Assembly: GCF_900044055.2 (NCBI RefSeq)
Contig: NZ_FCOX02000015.1
Coordinates: 97,886 to 161,885 of the forward strand
DNA: 64,000 nt
Reading direction: 5' to 3'
Source: Caballeronia calidae
Lineage (GTDB): Bacteria; Pseudomonadota; Gammaproteobacteria; Burkholderiales; Burkholderiaceae
Shown: piece by piece, positions 43,797-52,305 of the stretch
Layout of the letters: the number at the start of each line of letters is the position of its first letter
Position numbering within the stretch: the stretch's first letter is position 1
Made by a program: the position numbers and the translations under genes
Notes under the pieces: generated by a model
Told to the model about the DNA's origin: nothing
Seen by the model: the letters and a program-made list of their open reading frames with translations, nothing else
Databases searched by the model: none

Positions 43797-44114
43797 TCAC
43801 GCCACCTTGATCTGGATTTCCTCGCCGGCGAGGCGCACCGAATACGTCTTCAGGTCGCGGCCGCCGGGCTCTTTCAGGCATTTGCCCGTGGGTATGTGAA
43901 ACACCGCTTCGTGCAACGGGCACTCGACGGTGTCGCCATCGACGAAACCCTGCGTCAGCAGCGCATAGGCATGCGGGCAGACATTCTCGAGCGCATACAG
44001 CTCGTCGCCCACTTTGTAGATACCGATTTCCGCGCCGTCATCGAGCTTGAATTCGATCGGTGCGTCTTCCGACAGATCGCCGGCATGCCCGGCGCAGCGC
44101 CATTGTTCAGACAT
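43797..44114 (-). CDS. Rieske ferredoxin of the ring-hydroxylating oxygenase
   Basis: A 105-residue Rieske [2Fe-2S] protein with ligands C46 and H48 (CPHAY) and C65 and H68 (CPLHEAVF). The DGDTVECPLH and PTGKCLKEPGGRDLKTYSVR segments match biphenyl/naphthalene-type ferredoxins. It is the first gene of the 14-gene operon and carries electrons from the reductase to the oxygenase alpha subunit. Confidence 0.93.
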   Translation of the reverse strand: MSEQWRCAGHAGDLSEDAPIEFKLDDGAEIGIYKVGDELYALENVCPHAYALLTQGFVDGDTVECPLHEAVFHIPTGKCLKEPGGRDLKTYSVRLAGEEIQIKVA

Positions 44115-44142
44115 CTTTCATCCTTTCCTCTGGTTCGCCTGT

Positions 44143-44158
44143 GTTCCACTAAAGGAAC
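44143..44158. promoter_or_regulatory. Inverted repeat GTTCC-N6-GGAAC, probable IclR operator of the oxygenase operon
   Basis: GTTCCACTAAAGGAAC lies in the leader of the minus-strand operon, 29 bp before the ferredoxin start. The -10 box TATAAT (44182-44177, minus) is separated from it by exactly 18 bp. That would place the site just after the transcription start, fitting repression. A matching site stands at the opposite promoter. Confidence 0.6.
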
Positions 44159-44176
44159 ATCAGTTCGTGTATGGGC

Positions 44177-44182
44177 ATTATA
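44177..44182 (-). promoter_or_regulatory. Probable -10 box of the oxygenase operon
   Basis: The minus strand reads TATAAT, a perfect -10 sequence, 62 bp before the ferredoxin start codon. The region 17 bp further upstream (TTTTCC) is a poor -35, which suggests that an activator or a special sigma context is needed. Confidence 0.45.
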
Positions 44183-44401
44183 GGAGTCACTCCGGCGCCG
44201 GAAAATAGAAATGTGAAGGTCTAGGTGAAAACACTGAAGCGGACTCGTTTAAAAGACGTGCTGCGCTCCTGCGCCGACGTAATTGCGACCGATCGACATT
44301 GATTTGTAAGCGTTTTCCGTGCCGATCCCTGTGATGTCCGTTCGCCTCAGGGTCTTCCCGGGGTCATCTCGATTTTGTTTTTTTGGCGAGAGAAATCTCA
44401 C

Positions 44402-44441
44402 TATACTTTCCATAGGCAGTACGTTGATCCATATATGGAAC
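44402..44441 (+). promoter_or_regulatory. Porin promoter -10 and IclR-type operator
   Basis: TATACT (44402-44407) is a plausible -10. Exactly 18 bp later stands GATCCATATATGGAAC (44426-44441), with the 12-bp perfect palindrome TCCATATATGGA and the same GGAAC right arm as the site of the divergent operon. The equal -10-to-operator distance on both sides supports shared control by one of the IclR proteins. Confidence 0.55.
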
Positions 44442-44571
44442 ATAAAACGCGAGCAACGGAACGCCTTAGGGATGGGTCGAAACTGGCCGTCCAGCCCGAA
44501 AAAAAGTAACGACGGCAGTACAGGAGACGCGGACGGGTCCGCCTTGAACCATACGGTTAGGAGAACGAAGG

Positions 44572-45645
44572 GTGAAGCACATCATCGCAGCGGGGCTCAT
44601 CGGAGCGGGCGTCGCGACCGGCGCAGCGGCGCAAAGCACAGTGACGCTCTACGGCAGCCTCGATGCCGGCATCGCGTATATCAACAACGTCGGCGGCCAT
44701 CCGAAGTGGATGCAGGAGCAGGGCAACATGCAGCCGGACCGCTGGGGCTTTCGCATCGTCGAGGATCTGGGCGGCGGGCTGAAAACCGTCGCGCAGCTCG
44801 AGAATGGCTTCTATACGAACACCGGCAACTTCGCCAAGGCCGGCACGTTATGGAACCGGCAGGCTTATCTCGGACTGGATCAGGAAAACGTCGGTACGTT
44901 GACGCTCGGTCATCAGACGCCGTTCAGCTTCGACATGCTCGGGCCGCTCTCGACCGGCTATCTCGCTGCGAGCTGGTACGCGTTTCATCCGGGCAATATC
45001 GATGAACTCGCGGACACCGGCGTCGTGCCCTACGACAACTCGGTCAAGTTCCGCTCGGCGAGCTTCTATGGATTTTCGCTCGGCGCAATGATGGGCCTCG
45101 GCAACACGACGAACTTCTCGACGGGCCGCAACTACGGCTTCGGCCTCTCCTATGCGAACGGTCCGTTCAAGGCGGCGGCGACGTACTCGAACGAGCACAA
45201 CCGCAATCCCGCGATCGTGACGATGGGCTTCTCGACGTTCCAGGGCCAGCCCGCGGCGACGTACATGGCGGAGAAGCAGGAAGTGATGGGCGCGGGCGCG
45301 GCGTATGAGATCGGCAAGTTCGTCGTGCACGGTCTCTATACGCGCGTGAAGCTGCAATCGAACGGCCAGTCGGATACCTACCAGACATACGACGCGGGCG
45401 TGACCTTCAAGCCGGTGGCGTGGAACTGGATTGCGGGTGGCGCGGCCACGACGACGTTAGCGGGAGGACGCTGGACGCAGTTCGAGATCGGCGATATCTA
45501 CATGCTGTCGAAGTCGACGCAACTCTATGTGAACGCGCTCTACGAGCACGCGACGGGTGGCGCGAAAGCGGCGTTCTTCACGGCGGGCGTGTCGAGCACG
45601 GCGAATCAGGTCATCGTGCTCGCGGGCATTCATCACTCGTTCTAG
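44572..45645 (+). CDS. Gram-negative porin (OmpC-like), divergent from the oxygenase operon
   Basis: A 357-residue outer-membrane porin. The start is GTG, with GGAGAACGAAGG before it. The signal peptide is residues 1-20 (ending GAAA), and the mature protein begins QSTVTLYGSLDAGIAYINN. RIVEDLGGGLKTVAQLENGF and the terminal GIHHSF are family marks. It shares a promoter region and matching operators with the Rieske-oxygenase operon and ends 4 bp into the IclR gene on the other strand, so it likely admits the same aromatic substrate. Confidence 0.93.
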   Translation: MKHIIAAGLIGAGVATGAAAQSTVTLYGSLDAGIAYINNVGGHPKWMQEQGNMQPDRWGFRIVEDLGGGLKTVAQLENGFYTNTGNFAKAGTLWNRQAYLGLDQENVGTLTLGHQTPFSFDMLGPLSTGYLAASWYAFHPGNIDELADTGVVPYDNSVKFRSASFYGFSLGAMMGLGNTTNFSTGRNYGFGLSYANGPFKAAATYSNEHNRNPAIVTMGFSTFQGQPAATYMAEKQEVMGAGAAYEIGKFVVHGLYTRVKLQSNGQSDTYQTYDAGVTFKPVAWNWIAGGAATTTLAGGRWTQFEIGDIYMLSKSTQLYVNALYEHATGGAKAAFFTAGVSSTANQVIVLAGIHHSF

Positions 45646-46541
45646 GCGAGCATCCTGCGGGCTGCGAGCGCGGCGGTCGGGTCGTCTGCGGAGGGGCGAT
45701 AGTTGAGGCGCGTGGAGAGTTCCATCGCCGCGGCGCAGATCGTTTCGACGAGTTCCGACTTCTCGGCATCCCCGCCGATGTCCGAGCGCGGCACGGTTGC
45801 GGCCACCGCCGCGACGATCGCGCCGGAATGATCGCGCACCGGCGCGGTGACGACGGAGATCCCGCGCTCGAACGATGCCTCGCTCAGACCATAGCCGAGC
45901 GCCGCGCACTCTTGCACGCGTTCATGGAGCTCATCGACGGTCGCGGGCGTGCGTTCCGTGTACTTCTCCAGTTGCCCCTCGGGATAGAGCGTCCTGAGCG
46001 CGGCGAGCGACAGATCGCCCATCAACACGTGCCCGTGCACGGTCGCGTGTGCGGGCAGGCGGGTGCCGACATGCACTTTCACCGAACTGAACAGCGGCTC
46101 GTGACTCTGTGCTTTCGCAACGAACACGACATCGCGCTGATCGCGGATCAACAAATGCGTGGAGAGCCCGGTCGCATCGCGCAGGCGCTCGAGAATCGGT
46201 GTGCCGAAGTCGGTCAGTTCGAGTGAGTTCACATATTCGAAGCCGAGCCGCAGCACCGCGACGCCCAGACGGAAATTGCGGTCGCCGTTGACCCGTTCGA
46301 GAAAGCCGAGCGATTCGAGCGTTTGAAGCAGACGAAAAGTCGTCGTGCGCGGAATGCCGATGCGCCGCGACAACTCGGGCGCGCCGAGCACCGGCTCGCG
46401 CGCCGAGAATTCGGCGAGGATGCGCAAGCCGCGCTCGAGCCCCGGCACGAGATAGGTGGAACCGCCAGCGATCGATGCGTCTTCTTCCGCGGTGTCGAGA
46501 TTCTCTGCGGGCGTGTCTTCCTGTTTGCTTCGTCGGGCCAT
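45642..46541 (-). CDS. IclR-family regulator (second paralogue)
   Basis: A 299-residue IclR protein, strongly similar to the one at 39374-40234 over the whole length (PGLERGLRILAEFS, EPVLGAPELSRRIGIPRTT, RLPAHATVHGHVLMGDLSLA, SFERGISVVTAPVRD). The winged helix is at about residues 50-80 and the effector domain from 110. The ATG at 46541 begins the conserved part; a further start 11 codons upstream is possible. It is convergent with the porin gene, overlapping it by 4 bp. Two near-twin regulators on the two arms of one locus suggest that both bind the paired operators between them. Confidence 0.9.
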   Translation of the reverse strand: MARRSKQEDTPAENLDTAEEDASIAGGSTYLVPGLERGLRILAEFSAREPVLGAPELSRRIGIPRTTTFRLLQTLESLGFLERVNGDRNFRLGVAVLRLGFEYVNSLELTDFGTPILERLRDATGLSTHLLIRDQRDVVFVAKAQSHEPLFSSVKVHVGTRLPAHATVHGHVLMGDLSLAALRTLYPEGQLEKYTERTPATVDELHERVQECAALGYGLSEASFERGISVVTAPVRDHSGAIVAAVAATVPRSDIGGDAEKSELVETICAAAMELSTRLNYRPSADDPTAALAARRMLA

Positions 46542-46665
46542 GTTCGGCAGTCTTTGTAATCGGGCAATGGACAATCATAGCGCGAGACCGCCGGTGTTCA
46601 TGCACTCGTCGCTTTGGCCGCCCAGCCGCGATCGACGGCTGCGCTGGCCGGCGAAGGGCGTCGAG

Positions 46666-46959
46666 TCAGCGCGCTCGGAACGAGCGGAGATCGGCCTTTA
46701 GCGAAGACAGGCGCCGACAACTCCAAGAGCTTTGAAGGATGCGCGAGAGCTTCCGCTCTGCGATGGCGTGAATGCGGTGGAATCCGTTGCGGAACACCTT
46801 CAACGTCCGGGCATCGTCGGCGTCTGGCGTGAGCCAAAAATACGCTTCGAGGGCTGCTCGAGAGACAACGCACGTCACCGGCTCCCCGTGGCGGAGCAGG
46901 ACGAAGGTGAGGCTACTTTTATTGGCCGCGTTCTGTGGTTTCGAAACAGGCGCTTTCAT
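46666..46959 (-). CDS. DUF1488-like small protein
   Basis: A 97-residue open frame beginning MKAPVSKPQN and containing LTFVLLRHGEPVTCVVSRAA, YFWLTPDADDARTLKVFRN and HRIHAIAERKL, the pattern of the small DUF1488 family common in Burkholderia. Compared with the copy near 28.6 kb, one base is missing after AERKL: the alternative frame would continue AHPSKLLELSAPVFAKG. The last 28 codons here are therefore probably out of the ancestral frame. Function unknown. Confidence 0.6.
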   Translation of the reverse strand: MKAPVSKPQNAANKSSLTFVLLRHGEPVTCVVSRAALEAYFWLTPDADDARTLKVFRNGFHRIHAIAERKLSRILQSSWSCRRLSSLKADLRSFRAR

Positions 46960-47002
46960 ACGGAGCGTCGAGCGTGTAGCGTAGCTCGGTCGTTACCAAT
47001 TA

Positions 47003-47132
47003 TCCGGTGCTTCTCCTCGGTCACTTGATGGCATCGGTCGTCGTCGATGTGCAGATATAAGCGCGTAGTCGTCAGCGAGGCATGTCCGAGGGTATCGCGG
47101 ACCATGCGCAAGTCGACCTGTCGATCGGCCAT
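47003..47132 (-). pseudogene. Tyrosine recombinase (phage integrase family), C-terminal remnant
   Basis: The minus strand reads VDLRMVRDTLGHASLTTTRL followed by YLHIDDDRCHQVTEEKHRI, the end of a tyrosine recombinase with the LGHxSxxTT motif and the nucleophilic tyrosine in RLYLH. The rest of the enzyme is missing: upstream is the end of the LysR gene. It is a scar of an integration or deletion event at the left border of the arginine-type cluster. Confidence 0.75.
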
Positions 47133-47157
47133 ATGCGAACTTTCACATCGACTCGCG

Positions 47158-48048
47158 CTATCCGGCCGTTGCAGCGAGATCCCGATTGCGGATGATCCAG
47201 TCGCTGAAGAGCTTGACCTTCGGCTGATTCGCAACGCAGTCCGGATAGACGAAGTAATAGCGTGAACCAGTCTCGAGCACGGTGTCGAATGGCATGACGA
47301 GGCGCCGGGCCGCCACGTCTTCGCTGACCAGGGTGCGGTCGCTGATTGCGACGCCGAAGCCCTGCATGGCTGCATTCGTCGCCAGATCGAGTGTCTCGAA
47401 GGTCGGCCCGAGCGTCGCGTCGATCTCGCTTGCGCCCACGCGGTCGAGCCATAGCTTCCAGTCGCGGTGATCGCGCGTTGGATGCAGCAGGGCATGCTGC
47501 GCGAGATCCGCCGCGGCGGCGAGCGGTCTTTCGTTGAGCAGATCCGGCGAGCACACGGGCGTCAGCTGCTCGTCGAAGAGGGGCACGGCGTGCACGTCCG
47601 CGCCGGGCGACGAGCCATAGATAATCGCCGCATCGAACGATTCCACCTGAAAATCGACGTCATGCTGCCAGGTCGTCGTGATCTGTAGTTGCAGCTCGGG
47701 ATGCTCGGTCTGGAAGCGCATGATCCTCGGCAGCATCCAGCGCATCACGCAGGTGGGCACTTTCAGCGCGAGATCGGTGCGCTGTCGCGTGAGGCGCAGC
47801 GATACCTCCTCTATACGCGCGAAGCCTTCTCTCACGACGGGCAACAGCACGTCGCCTTCCGCCGTCAACGTCAGTCCCCGTGCTCCCCGTTTGAAAAGCG
47901 GAAATCCGAAGTATTCCTCGAGCGCGAGGATCTGCCTGCTGATCGCGCCTTGCGTGAGGCACAGATGCTCGGCCGCACGCGTGAAACTGCGGTGACGCGC
48001 GACCGTCTCGAAGATCTGGAGTGCATTGAGCGGAGGAAGTCGTCGCAT
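47158..48048 (-). CDS. LysR-family regulator (GcvA-like)
   Basis: A 296-residue LysR protein. The winged helix-turn-helix is at residues 1-65 (LNALQIFETVARHRSFTRAA, LCLTQGAISRQI, FGFPLFKRGARGL), followed by a two-lobed effector domain. MRRLPPLNALQIFE is the typical GcvA-subgroup start. It is the last gene of the minus-strand block after the amino-acid ABC transporter, so it may control uptake and catabolism of that block's substrate. Confidence 0.92.
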   Translation of the reverse strand: MRRLPPLNALQIFETVARHRSFTRAAEHLCLTQGAISRQILALEEYFGFPLFKRGARGLTLTAEGDVLLPVVREGFARIEEVSLRLTRQRTDLALKVPTCVMRWMLPRIMRFQTEHPELQLQITTTWQHDVDFQVESFDAAIIYGSSPGADVHAVPLFDEQLTPVCSPDLLNERPLAAAADLAQHALLHPTRDHRDWKLWLDRVGASEIDATLGPTFETLDLATNAAMQGFGVAISDRTLVSEDVAARRLVMPFDTVLETGSRYYFVYPDCVANQPKVKLFSDWIIRNRDLAATAG

Positions 48049-48136
48049 GGGGCCTGTCTCCGATCATGTAAATCCCGATAGCCGGAAATATAGTAGCAAG
48101 CGCAGGACGGAGCGTGATGGCGGCAAAGTCCCGCTG

Positions 48137-48883
48137 CTAATGAAGTATCTTGCCCAGAAATTCCCGCGCGCGATCCGACCTCGGATGGGCAAAGAACGCG
48201 TCCTTGTCGTCGTCTTCGACGATACGCCCGTGATCCATGAAGATCACCCGGTGCGCGACCTTTCTGGCAAACCCCATTTCGTGCGTGACGCACATCATCG
48301 TCATGCCTTCCTGCGCCAGCTCGACCATCACGTCCAGCACTTCGTTGATCATCTCCGGATCGAGGGCGGAAGTCGGTTCATCGAACAACATCGCGACGGG
48401 GTCCATCGACAGCGCTCGCGCGATCGCCACGCGTTGCTGCTGGCCGCCGGAAAGTTGGCCGGGATATTTGTCCGCGTGAGCCCGCAGGCCGACTCGCTGG
48501 AGCAGGCGCAGCGCCTTGTCGGACGCTTCGTCTTTCGTGCGGCCGAGCACTTTCGTCTGCGCCAGCGTGAGATTTTGCGTGATCGACATGTGCGGAAACA
48601 GCTCGAAATGCTGAAACACCATCCCGACCTTCGAGCGCAGCTTCGACAAATTGGTCCGCTTGTCGTGGACGGACTCGCCATCGATCGTGATGGCCCCGCT
48701 CTGGAACGGCTCGAGCCCGTTGACCGTCTTGATGAGCGTCGACTTGCCGGAGCCGGAAGGTCCGCAGACCACGACCACTTCGCCTTTGCTGACCGTGGTG
48801 GTGCAGTCCGTCAGAACCTGAAACTGGCCGTACCACTTCGACACGTTACCGATGGAAATCATGCGCAAACCCGTTTGTGACAT
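48137..48883 (-). CDS. Amino-acid ABC transporter, ATP-binding protein (GlnQ/HisP-like)
   Basis: A 248-residue ATPase of the polar amino-acid uptake family. Walker A is GPSGSGKST (41-49), the signature LSGGQQQRVAIARAL and Walker B AMLFDEPTSALDPE, and the switch histidine is in VTHEMGFARKVAHRV. The start may be ATG 48883 or ATG 48862; neither has a strong ribosome site. It follows two permease genes and a binding-protein gene on the same strand, completing one importer. Confidence 0.93.
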   Translation of the reverse strand: MSQTGLRMISIGNVSKWYGQFQVLTDCTTTVSKGEVVVVCGPSGSGKSTLIKTVNGLEPFQSGAITIDGESVHDKRTNLSKLRSKVGMVFQHFELFPHMSITQNLTLAQTKVLGRTKDEASDKALRLLQRVGLRAHADKYPGQLSGGQQQRVAIARALSMDPVAMLFDEPTSALDPEMINEVLDVMVELAQEGMTMMCVTHEMGFARKVAHRVIFMDHGRIVEDDDKDAFFAHPRSDRAREFLGKILH

Positions 48884-48916
48884 GGTTGAAGAAGGATGCC
48901 TGCCGTTGCGGCGGCT

Positions 48917-49573
48917 TCACCGATGCCTGCCAACCCGATACCGGCGCTCGAGCGCACGCGCATACCAGGTCAGCGGAAAGCACATCGCGAAGTACAGCAA
49001 CGCGACGAGGGCGTAGATCGGGAAGGGGCGAAACACCGCGTTCGTGATCATGGTTCCGGTCTTGGTCAACTCGGTAAGCCCGATGATCGACGTGAGCGCG
49101 GTGCTCTTCACGACCTGCACGAGAAAACCCACGGTGGGCGGCACGGCGATCTTCCATGCCTGCGGCCAGACGACATACCGCAACTGCTGCGTCCACGTCA
49201 TGCCGAGGCTCGCCGCGGCGCTCCATTGACCGCGCGGCACGGCCTCGACACAGCCTCGCCAGATGTCGGAGAGATACGCGCCCGTGTAGAGCGTGAGCGT
49301 GACCGTCGCGGCCGCCCAGGGCGACACCTCGACGCCCAGCAGCGGCAAGCCGAAGAACCCGAGGAAGAGCTGCATCAGAAGCGGCGTGCCCTGGAATACT
49401 TCGACATACAGCACGACCATCCGGCGCAGCCACGGCAGCGGCGACACGCGCATGGCGAGCAGCACGAGCCCCGTCACGCCGCCGCCGACGAACGCGATCA
49501 ACGACAGCAGTAACGTCCAGCGCGCGGCGAGCATCAGATTGCGCGCGATATCCCATAGCGTGAACTCCATCAT
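48917..49573 (-). CDS. Amino-acid ABC transporter permease (HisM/GlnP-like), second subunit
   Basis: A 218-residue inner-membrane protein with about five helices (WTLLLSLIAFVGGGVTGLVL, LYVEVFQGTPLLMQLFLGFF). The ATPase-contact EAA-type loop reads EAVPRGQWSAAASLGMTWTQ. The ATG at 49573 overlaps the stop of the first permease by 4 bp and has GAAGGAGCGTTCACG before it. The frame is open far upstream, but that part is a shadow of the preceding gene. Confidence 0.92.
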   Translation of the reverse strand: MMEFTLWDIARNLMLAARWTLLLSLIAFVGGGVTGLVLLAMRVSPLPWLRRMVVLYVEVFQGTPLLMQLFLGFFGLPLLGVEVSPWAAATVTLTLYTGAYLSDIWRGCVEAVPRGQWSAAASLGMTWTQQLRYVVWPQAWKIAVPPTVGFLVQVVKSTALTSIIGLTELTKTGTMITNAVFRPFPIYALVALLYFAMCFPLTWYARALERRYRVGRHR

Positions 49574-50334
49574 CGTGAACGCTCCTTCGGAAGGCCGGGG
49601 TCGGCCGCGCCGACACGCAGGGAAAACTGGCTGCGCCAGCCGCGTCGCGGCGCGATCGTGACGCCGCGGGCGCTTCGTCCCGCGAACAGCCGCTTGCCGA
49701 GCCGGTTGATCAGCATGCGCAGCACGATCGACAGCAGCAGATAAATCGCGGTGACGATGACGTAGCACTCGAACGAACGGAAGTTGCGCGACTGAATGAA
49801 GCTGGCCGCGTGCGTCAGGTCGGCCACGGAAATCTGCGATACGACCGCGGAGCCGAGCATCACGATCAGCACCTGCCCGAGCAACGCCGGAAACACATTG
49901 GCGAGCGCCTGCGGCAACACGACGTGGCGGAACACGTGCGGGCCCCGCAAGCCGAGCGCCATCGCGGCCTGGACCTGTCCGCGCGGAATCGAGTCGATTC
50001 CGGCGCGAACGATTTCGATGGCGTACGCGCCGAGGTTCACGGTCATCGCCAGCACGGCGGCTTCGATTTCGCCGATGTGCACGCCGAGGCTGGGCAGCCC
50101 GAAGAACACGAAGAAGAGCTGCACGAGAAACGGCGTGTTGCGAATGAGCTCGACATACGTGGCCACCACGGCGCGAACCGGCTTCGACCCCGTCACGGCG
50201 AGACATGCTCCGCCGATACCGACCAGCCCGCCCAGCAGCGTCGACGCCGCGGTGAGACCGAGCGTGACCGCGACGCCGTGCGCGAAGACGTCCGCGTAGA
50301 GGCCGAAGTCACTGAAATCGAACGTGTAGGTCAT
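49570..50334 (-). CDS. Amino-acid ABC transporter permease (HisQ-like), first subunit
   Basis: A 254-residue permease with the polar amino-acid family core (GVAVTLGLTAASTLLGGLVG, YVELIRNTPFLVQLFFVFFG, GLPSLGVHI) and the ATPase-contact loop DSIPRGQVQAAMALGLRGPH. The last about 30 residues are a basic cytoplasmic tail. It forms the channel with the following permease. Confidence 0.92.
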   Translation of the reverse strand: MTYTFDFSDFGLYADVFAHGVAVTLGLTAASTLLGGLVGIGGACLAVTGSKPVRAVVATYVELIRNTPFLVQLFFVFFGLPSLGVHIGEIEAAVLAMTVNLGAYAIEIVRAGIDSIPRGQVQAAMALGLRGPHVFRHVVLPQALANVFPALLGQVLIVMLGSAVVSQISVADLTHAASFIQSRNFRSFECYVIVTAIYLLLSIVLRMLINRLGKRLFAGRSARGVTIAPRRGWRSQFSLRVGAADPGLPKERSR

Positions 50335-50377
50335 CGAGGCGCCCTCCAGCGTGCGAGTGAGCGGATAGCGAAGCGCA

Positions 50378-51178
50378 TCAGAGATCGGCCGGCAGCGGTG
50401 CGCGGAGCCACTTCTGCGAGATCGCGTTCATCGTGCCGTCCTTCTTCGCGGCTGCGATAGCCTCGTCCACCTTCTGCTTCAGGCGCGGCTCGTTCTTGTT
50501 CAGGCCCACGTGATCGGGCGAACTGAAGAGCGAAAACTTTTGCTCCGGATCGTTCGACGGATGACGGGCGATGATCGTCGCGCCCACGTCGTTGCCCACC
50601 ACGAGCAATTGCGCCTGCCCGGACAAAAACGCGGCGATAGCGCCGTTCGGGTCGTCGAATCGCTTGATGACCGCGGACGAAGGCGCGACCTTGCTTACGC
50701 TCAGGTCTTCGAGGGTGCCGCGCGCAACCGCAATGCTCTTGCCGGCCAGGTCGCCTGCGTTCTTCACGGCAAGCGACTTCGGACCGAATACGGCCAGGTT
50801 GTACGGCGCATAGGCCTGCGAGAAGTCGATCACCTTTTCGCGCTCCGGTGTCTTGCCGACCGAGAGCAACATGTCGGTTTTGTGGTCCGCGAGGTACGCC
50901 ATGCGGTTGTCGCCTGTGACCTGCACCAGTTCGACCTTCGCGTTGAGGGTCTTGCCGATCAGGCTGGATACGTCGATGTCATAGCCTTGCGGTTTCATGT
51001 CCGGCCCGATCGAGCCGAACGGCGGATAGTCCTCGAAGACGCCGATCCGCACGACGCCGGATTTGTTGATCGAGTCGAGCGCATCGGCCTGCGCCAGCGG
51101 CGCCCATACGCAAAGGCTCACGATGCCGAAAAAGAACGTACGGCCGAGGATGCGCTTCGCGGTATTCGTGGTGTTCAT
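50378..51178 (-). CDS. Amino-acid ABC transporter substrate-binding protein
   Basis: A 266-residue periplasmic protein of family 3. The signal peptide covers roughly residues 1-32 (FFFGIVSLCVWAPLAQA), followed by ALDSINKSGVVRIGVFEDYP, a typical beginning. GYDIDVSSLIGKTLN, DMLLSVGKTPEREKVIDFS and AFLSGQAQLLVVGNDVG follow. The ligand is a polar amino acid; arginine or a relative is possible given the AruI-like gene in the block. Confidence 0.92.
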   Translation of the reverse strand: MNTTNTAKRILGRTFFFGIVSLCVWAPLAQADALDSINKSGVVRIGVFEDYPPFGSIGPDMKPQGYDIDVSSLIGKTLNAKVELVQVTGDNRMAYLADHKTDMLLSVGKTPEREKVIDFSQAYAPYNLAVFGPKSLAVKNAGDLAGKSIAVARGTLEDLSVSKVAPSSAVIKRFDDPNGAIAAFLSGQAQLLVVGNDVGATIIARHPSNDPEQKFSLFSSPDHVGLNKNEPRLKQKVDEAIAAAKKDGTMNAISQKWLRAPLPADL

Positions 51179-51218
51179 GAGGATGTCTCCTGTAAACGGG
51201 CTTTTTTACGGCGTGAAA

Positions 51219-52292
51219 TCATTGCGCGGTGCGTGCCGCGATGAGCTTGCAGGCATGCGGCGGCAGTTCCGCGAAGATGGGCATTCCTACCTGGAGGTCC
51301 GGTGTCTCGCGTGGTGTCGTGGCCGCGGTGAGCGTAAAGCCCGCGCAATCGATGGTGGCTTCGAGCGACGAGCCAACATCGCGGATGAACGCGACCTTTC
51401 CGGCCAGCACGTTGGGTCCCGGATTGGCACTGGCTGCCCGCATCGACACGTCTTCGGGGCGGATCAGCAAGCGGACATCGCCTGCCGCGCCGCTTGCACG
51501 CAGCGCGGCATCGACGACGATCTGCTGGCCGCCGGGAAGCCCGATGCGATCCGTGCCGTCGAACGTGACGGGCAGGATGTTGCCGAGCCCGATGAAATCG
51601 GCGACGAACTCGCTGACGGGATTGCGATAGATGTCGAGCGGCTTGCCGACCTGTGCGATGCGACCTTTTTCCATCACGACGATTTCATCGGCCATCGTCA
51701 TGGCCTCGCGCTGGTCGTGCGTCACCATGATCGTCGTGATGCCGAGCCGTTGCTGCAACAGACGGATTTCGACCTGCATCGCCTCGCGCAGCTTCGCATC
51801 GAGCGCGGAGAGCGGTTCGTCGAGCAGCAGCAGCTTCGGTGACGACGCGATCGCACGGGCTATGGCCACGCGCTGACGCTGCCCGCCCGACAGCCGCGAC
51901 ACCGGCCGGTCCGCCATGTGCGGCAACTGGATCAGCTCGAGCAGTTCGGCGACCCGCGCCGCTTGCGCGTCGTTCCCGACACGGCGCAGCCGCAGCGGAT
52001 AGGCGATGTTCTGTGCAACCGTCATGTGAGGGAAGAGCGCGAGCGACTGGAACACCATGCCGAAATCGCGCTGATTCGCCGGCACATGCGTCAGATCGCG
52101 GCCGGCGAATGCGACGGTTCCGGACGATGGCGTTTCGAGGCCCGCGATGATCCGCAACAGCGTCGTCTTGCCGCAGCCGGACGGCCCGAGAAAGCACACG
52201 AGCTTGCCGTCGGGCACGGTGAGATCGACGTGATCGACCGCGTATGCGGTGTGAAAGCGCTTCGTCACCGCCTGAAGTGTCAAATGAGTCAT
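51219..52292 (-). CDS. Polyamine/spermidine-type ABC transporter, ATP-binding protein (PotA-like)
   Basis: A 357-residue ATPase with Walker A GPSGCGKTT (36-44), the signature LSGGQRQRVAIARAI, Walker B LLLLDEPLSALDAKLRE, the switch VTHDQREAMTMAD, and a C-terminal TOBE domain (LLIRPEDVSMR). This layout is that of importers for polyamines, putrescine, iron or 2-aminoethylphosphonate. It ends the operon with the two permeases and the binding protein. Confidence 0.92.
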   Translation of the reverse strand: MTHLTLQAVTKRFHTAYAVDHVDLTVPDGKLVCFLGPSGCGKTTLLRIIAGLETPSSGTVAFAGRDLTHVPANQRDFGMVFQSLALFPHMTVAQNIAYPLRLRRVGNDAQAARVAELLELIQLPHMADRPVSRLSGGQRQRVAIARAIASSPKLLLLDEPLSALDAKLREAMQVEIRLLQQRLGITTIMVTHDQREAMTMADEIVVMEKGRIAQVGKPLDIYRNPVSEFVADFIGLGNILPVTFDGTDRIGLPGGQQIVVDAALRASGAAGDVRLLIRPEDVSMRAASANPGPNVLAGKVAFIRDVGSSLEATIDCAGFTLTAATTPRETPDLQVGMPIFAELPPHACKLIAARTAQ

Positions 52293-52305
52293 GAGAGGTC
52301 TCTCT

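Noticed and set aside
49574..50206. Extension of the second amino-acid permease frame over the first
   Set aside because: The added part is a shifted reading of the first permease; the true start has a ribosome site and a four-base overlap.
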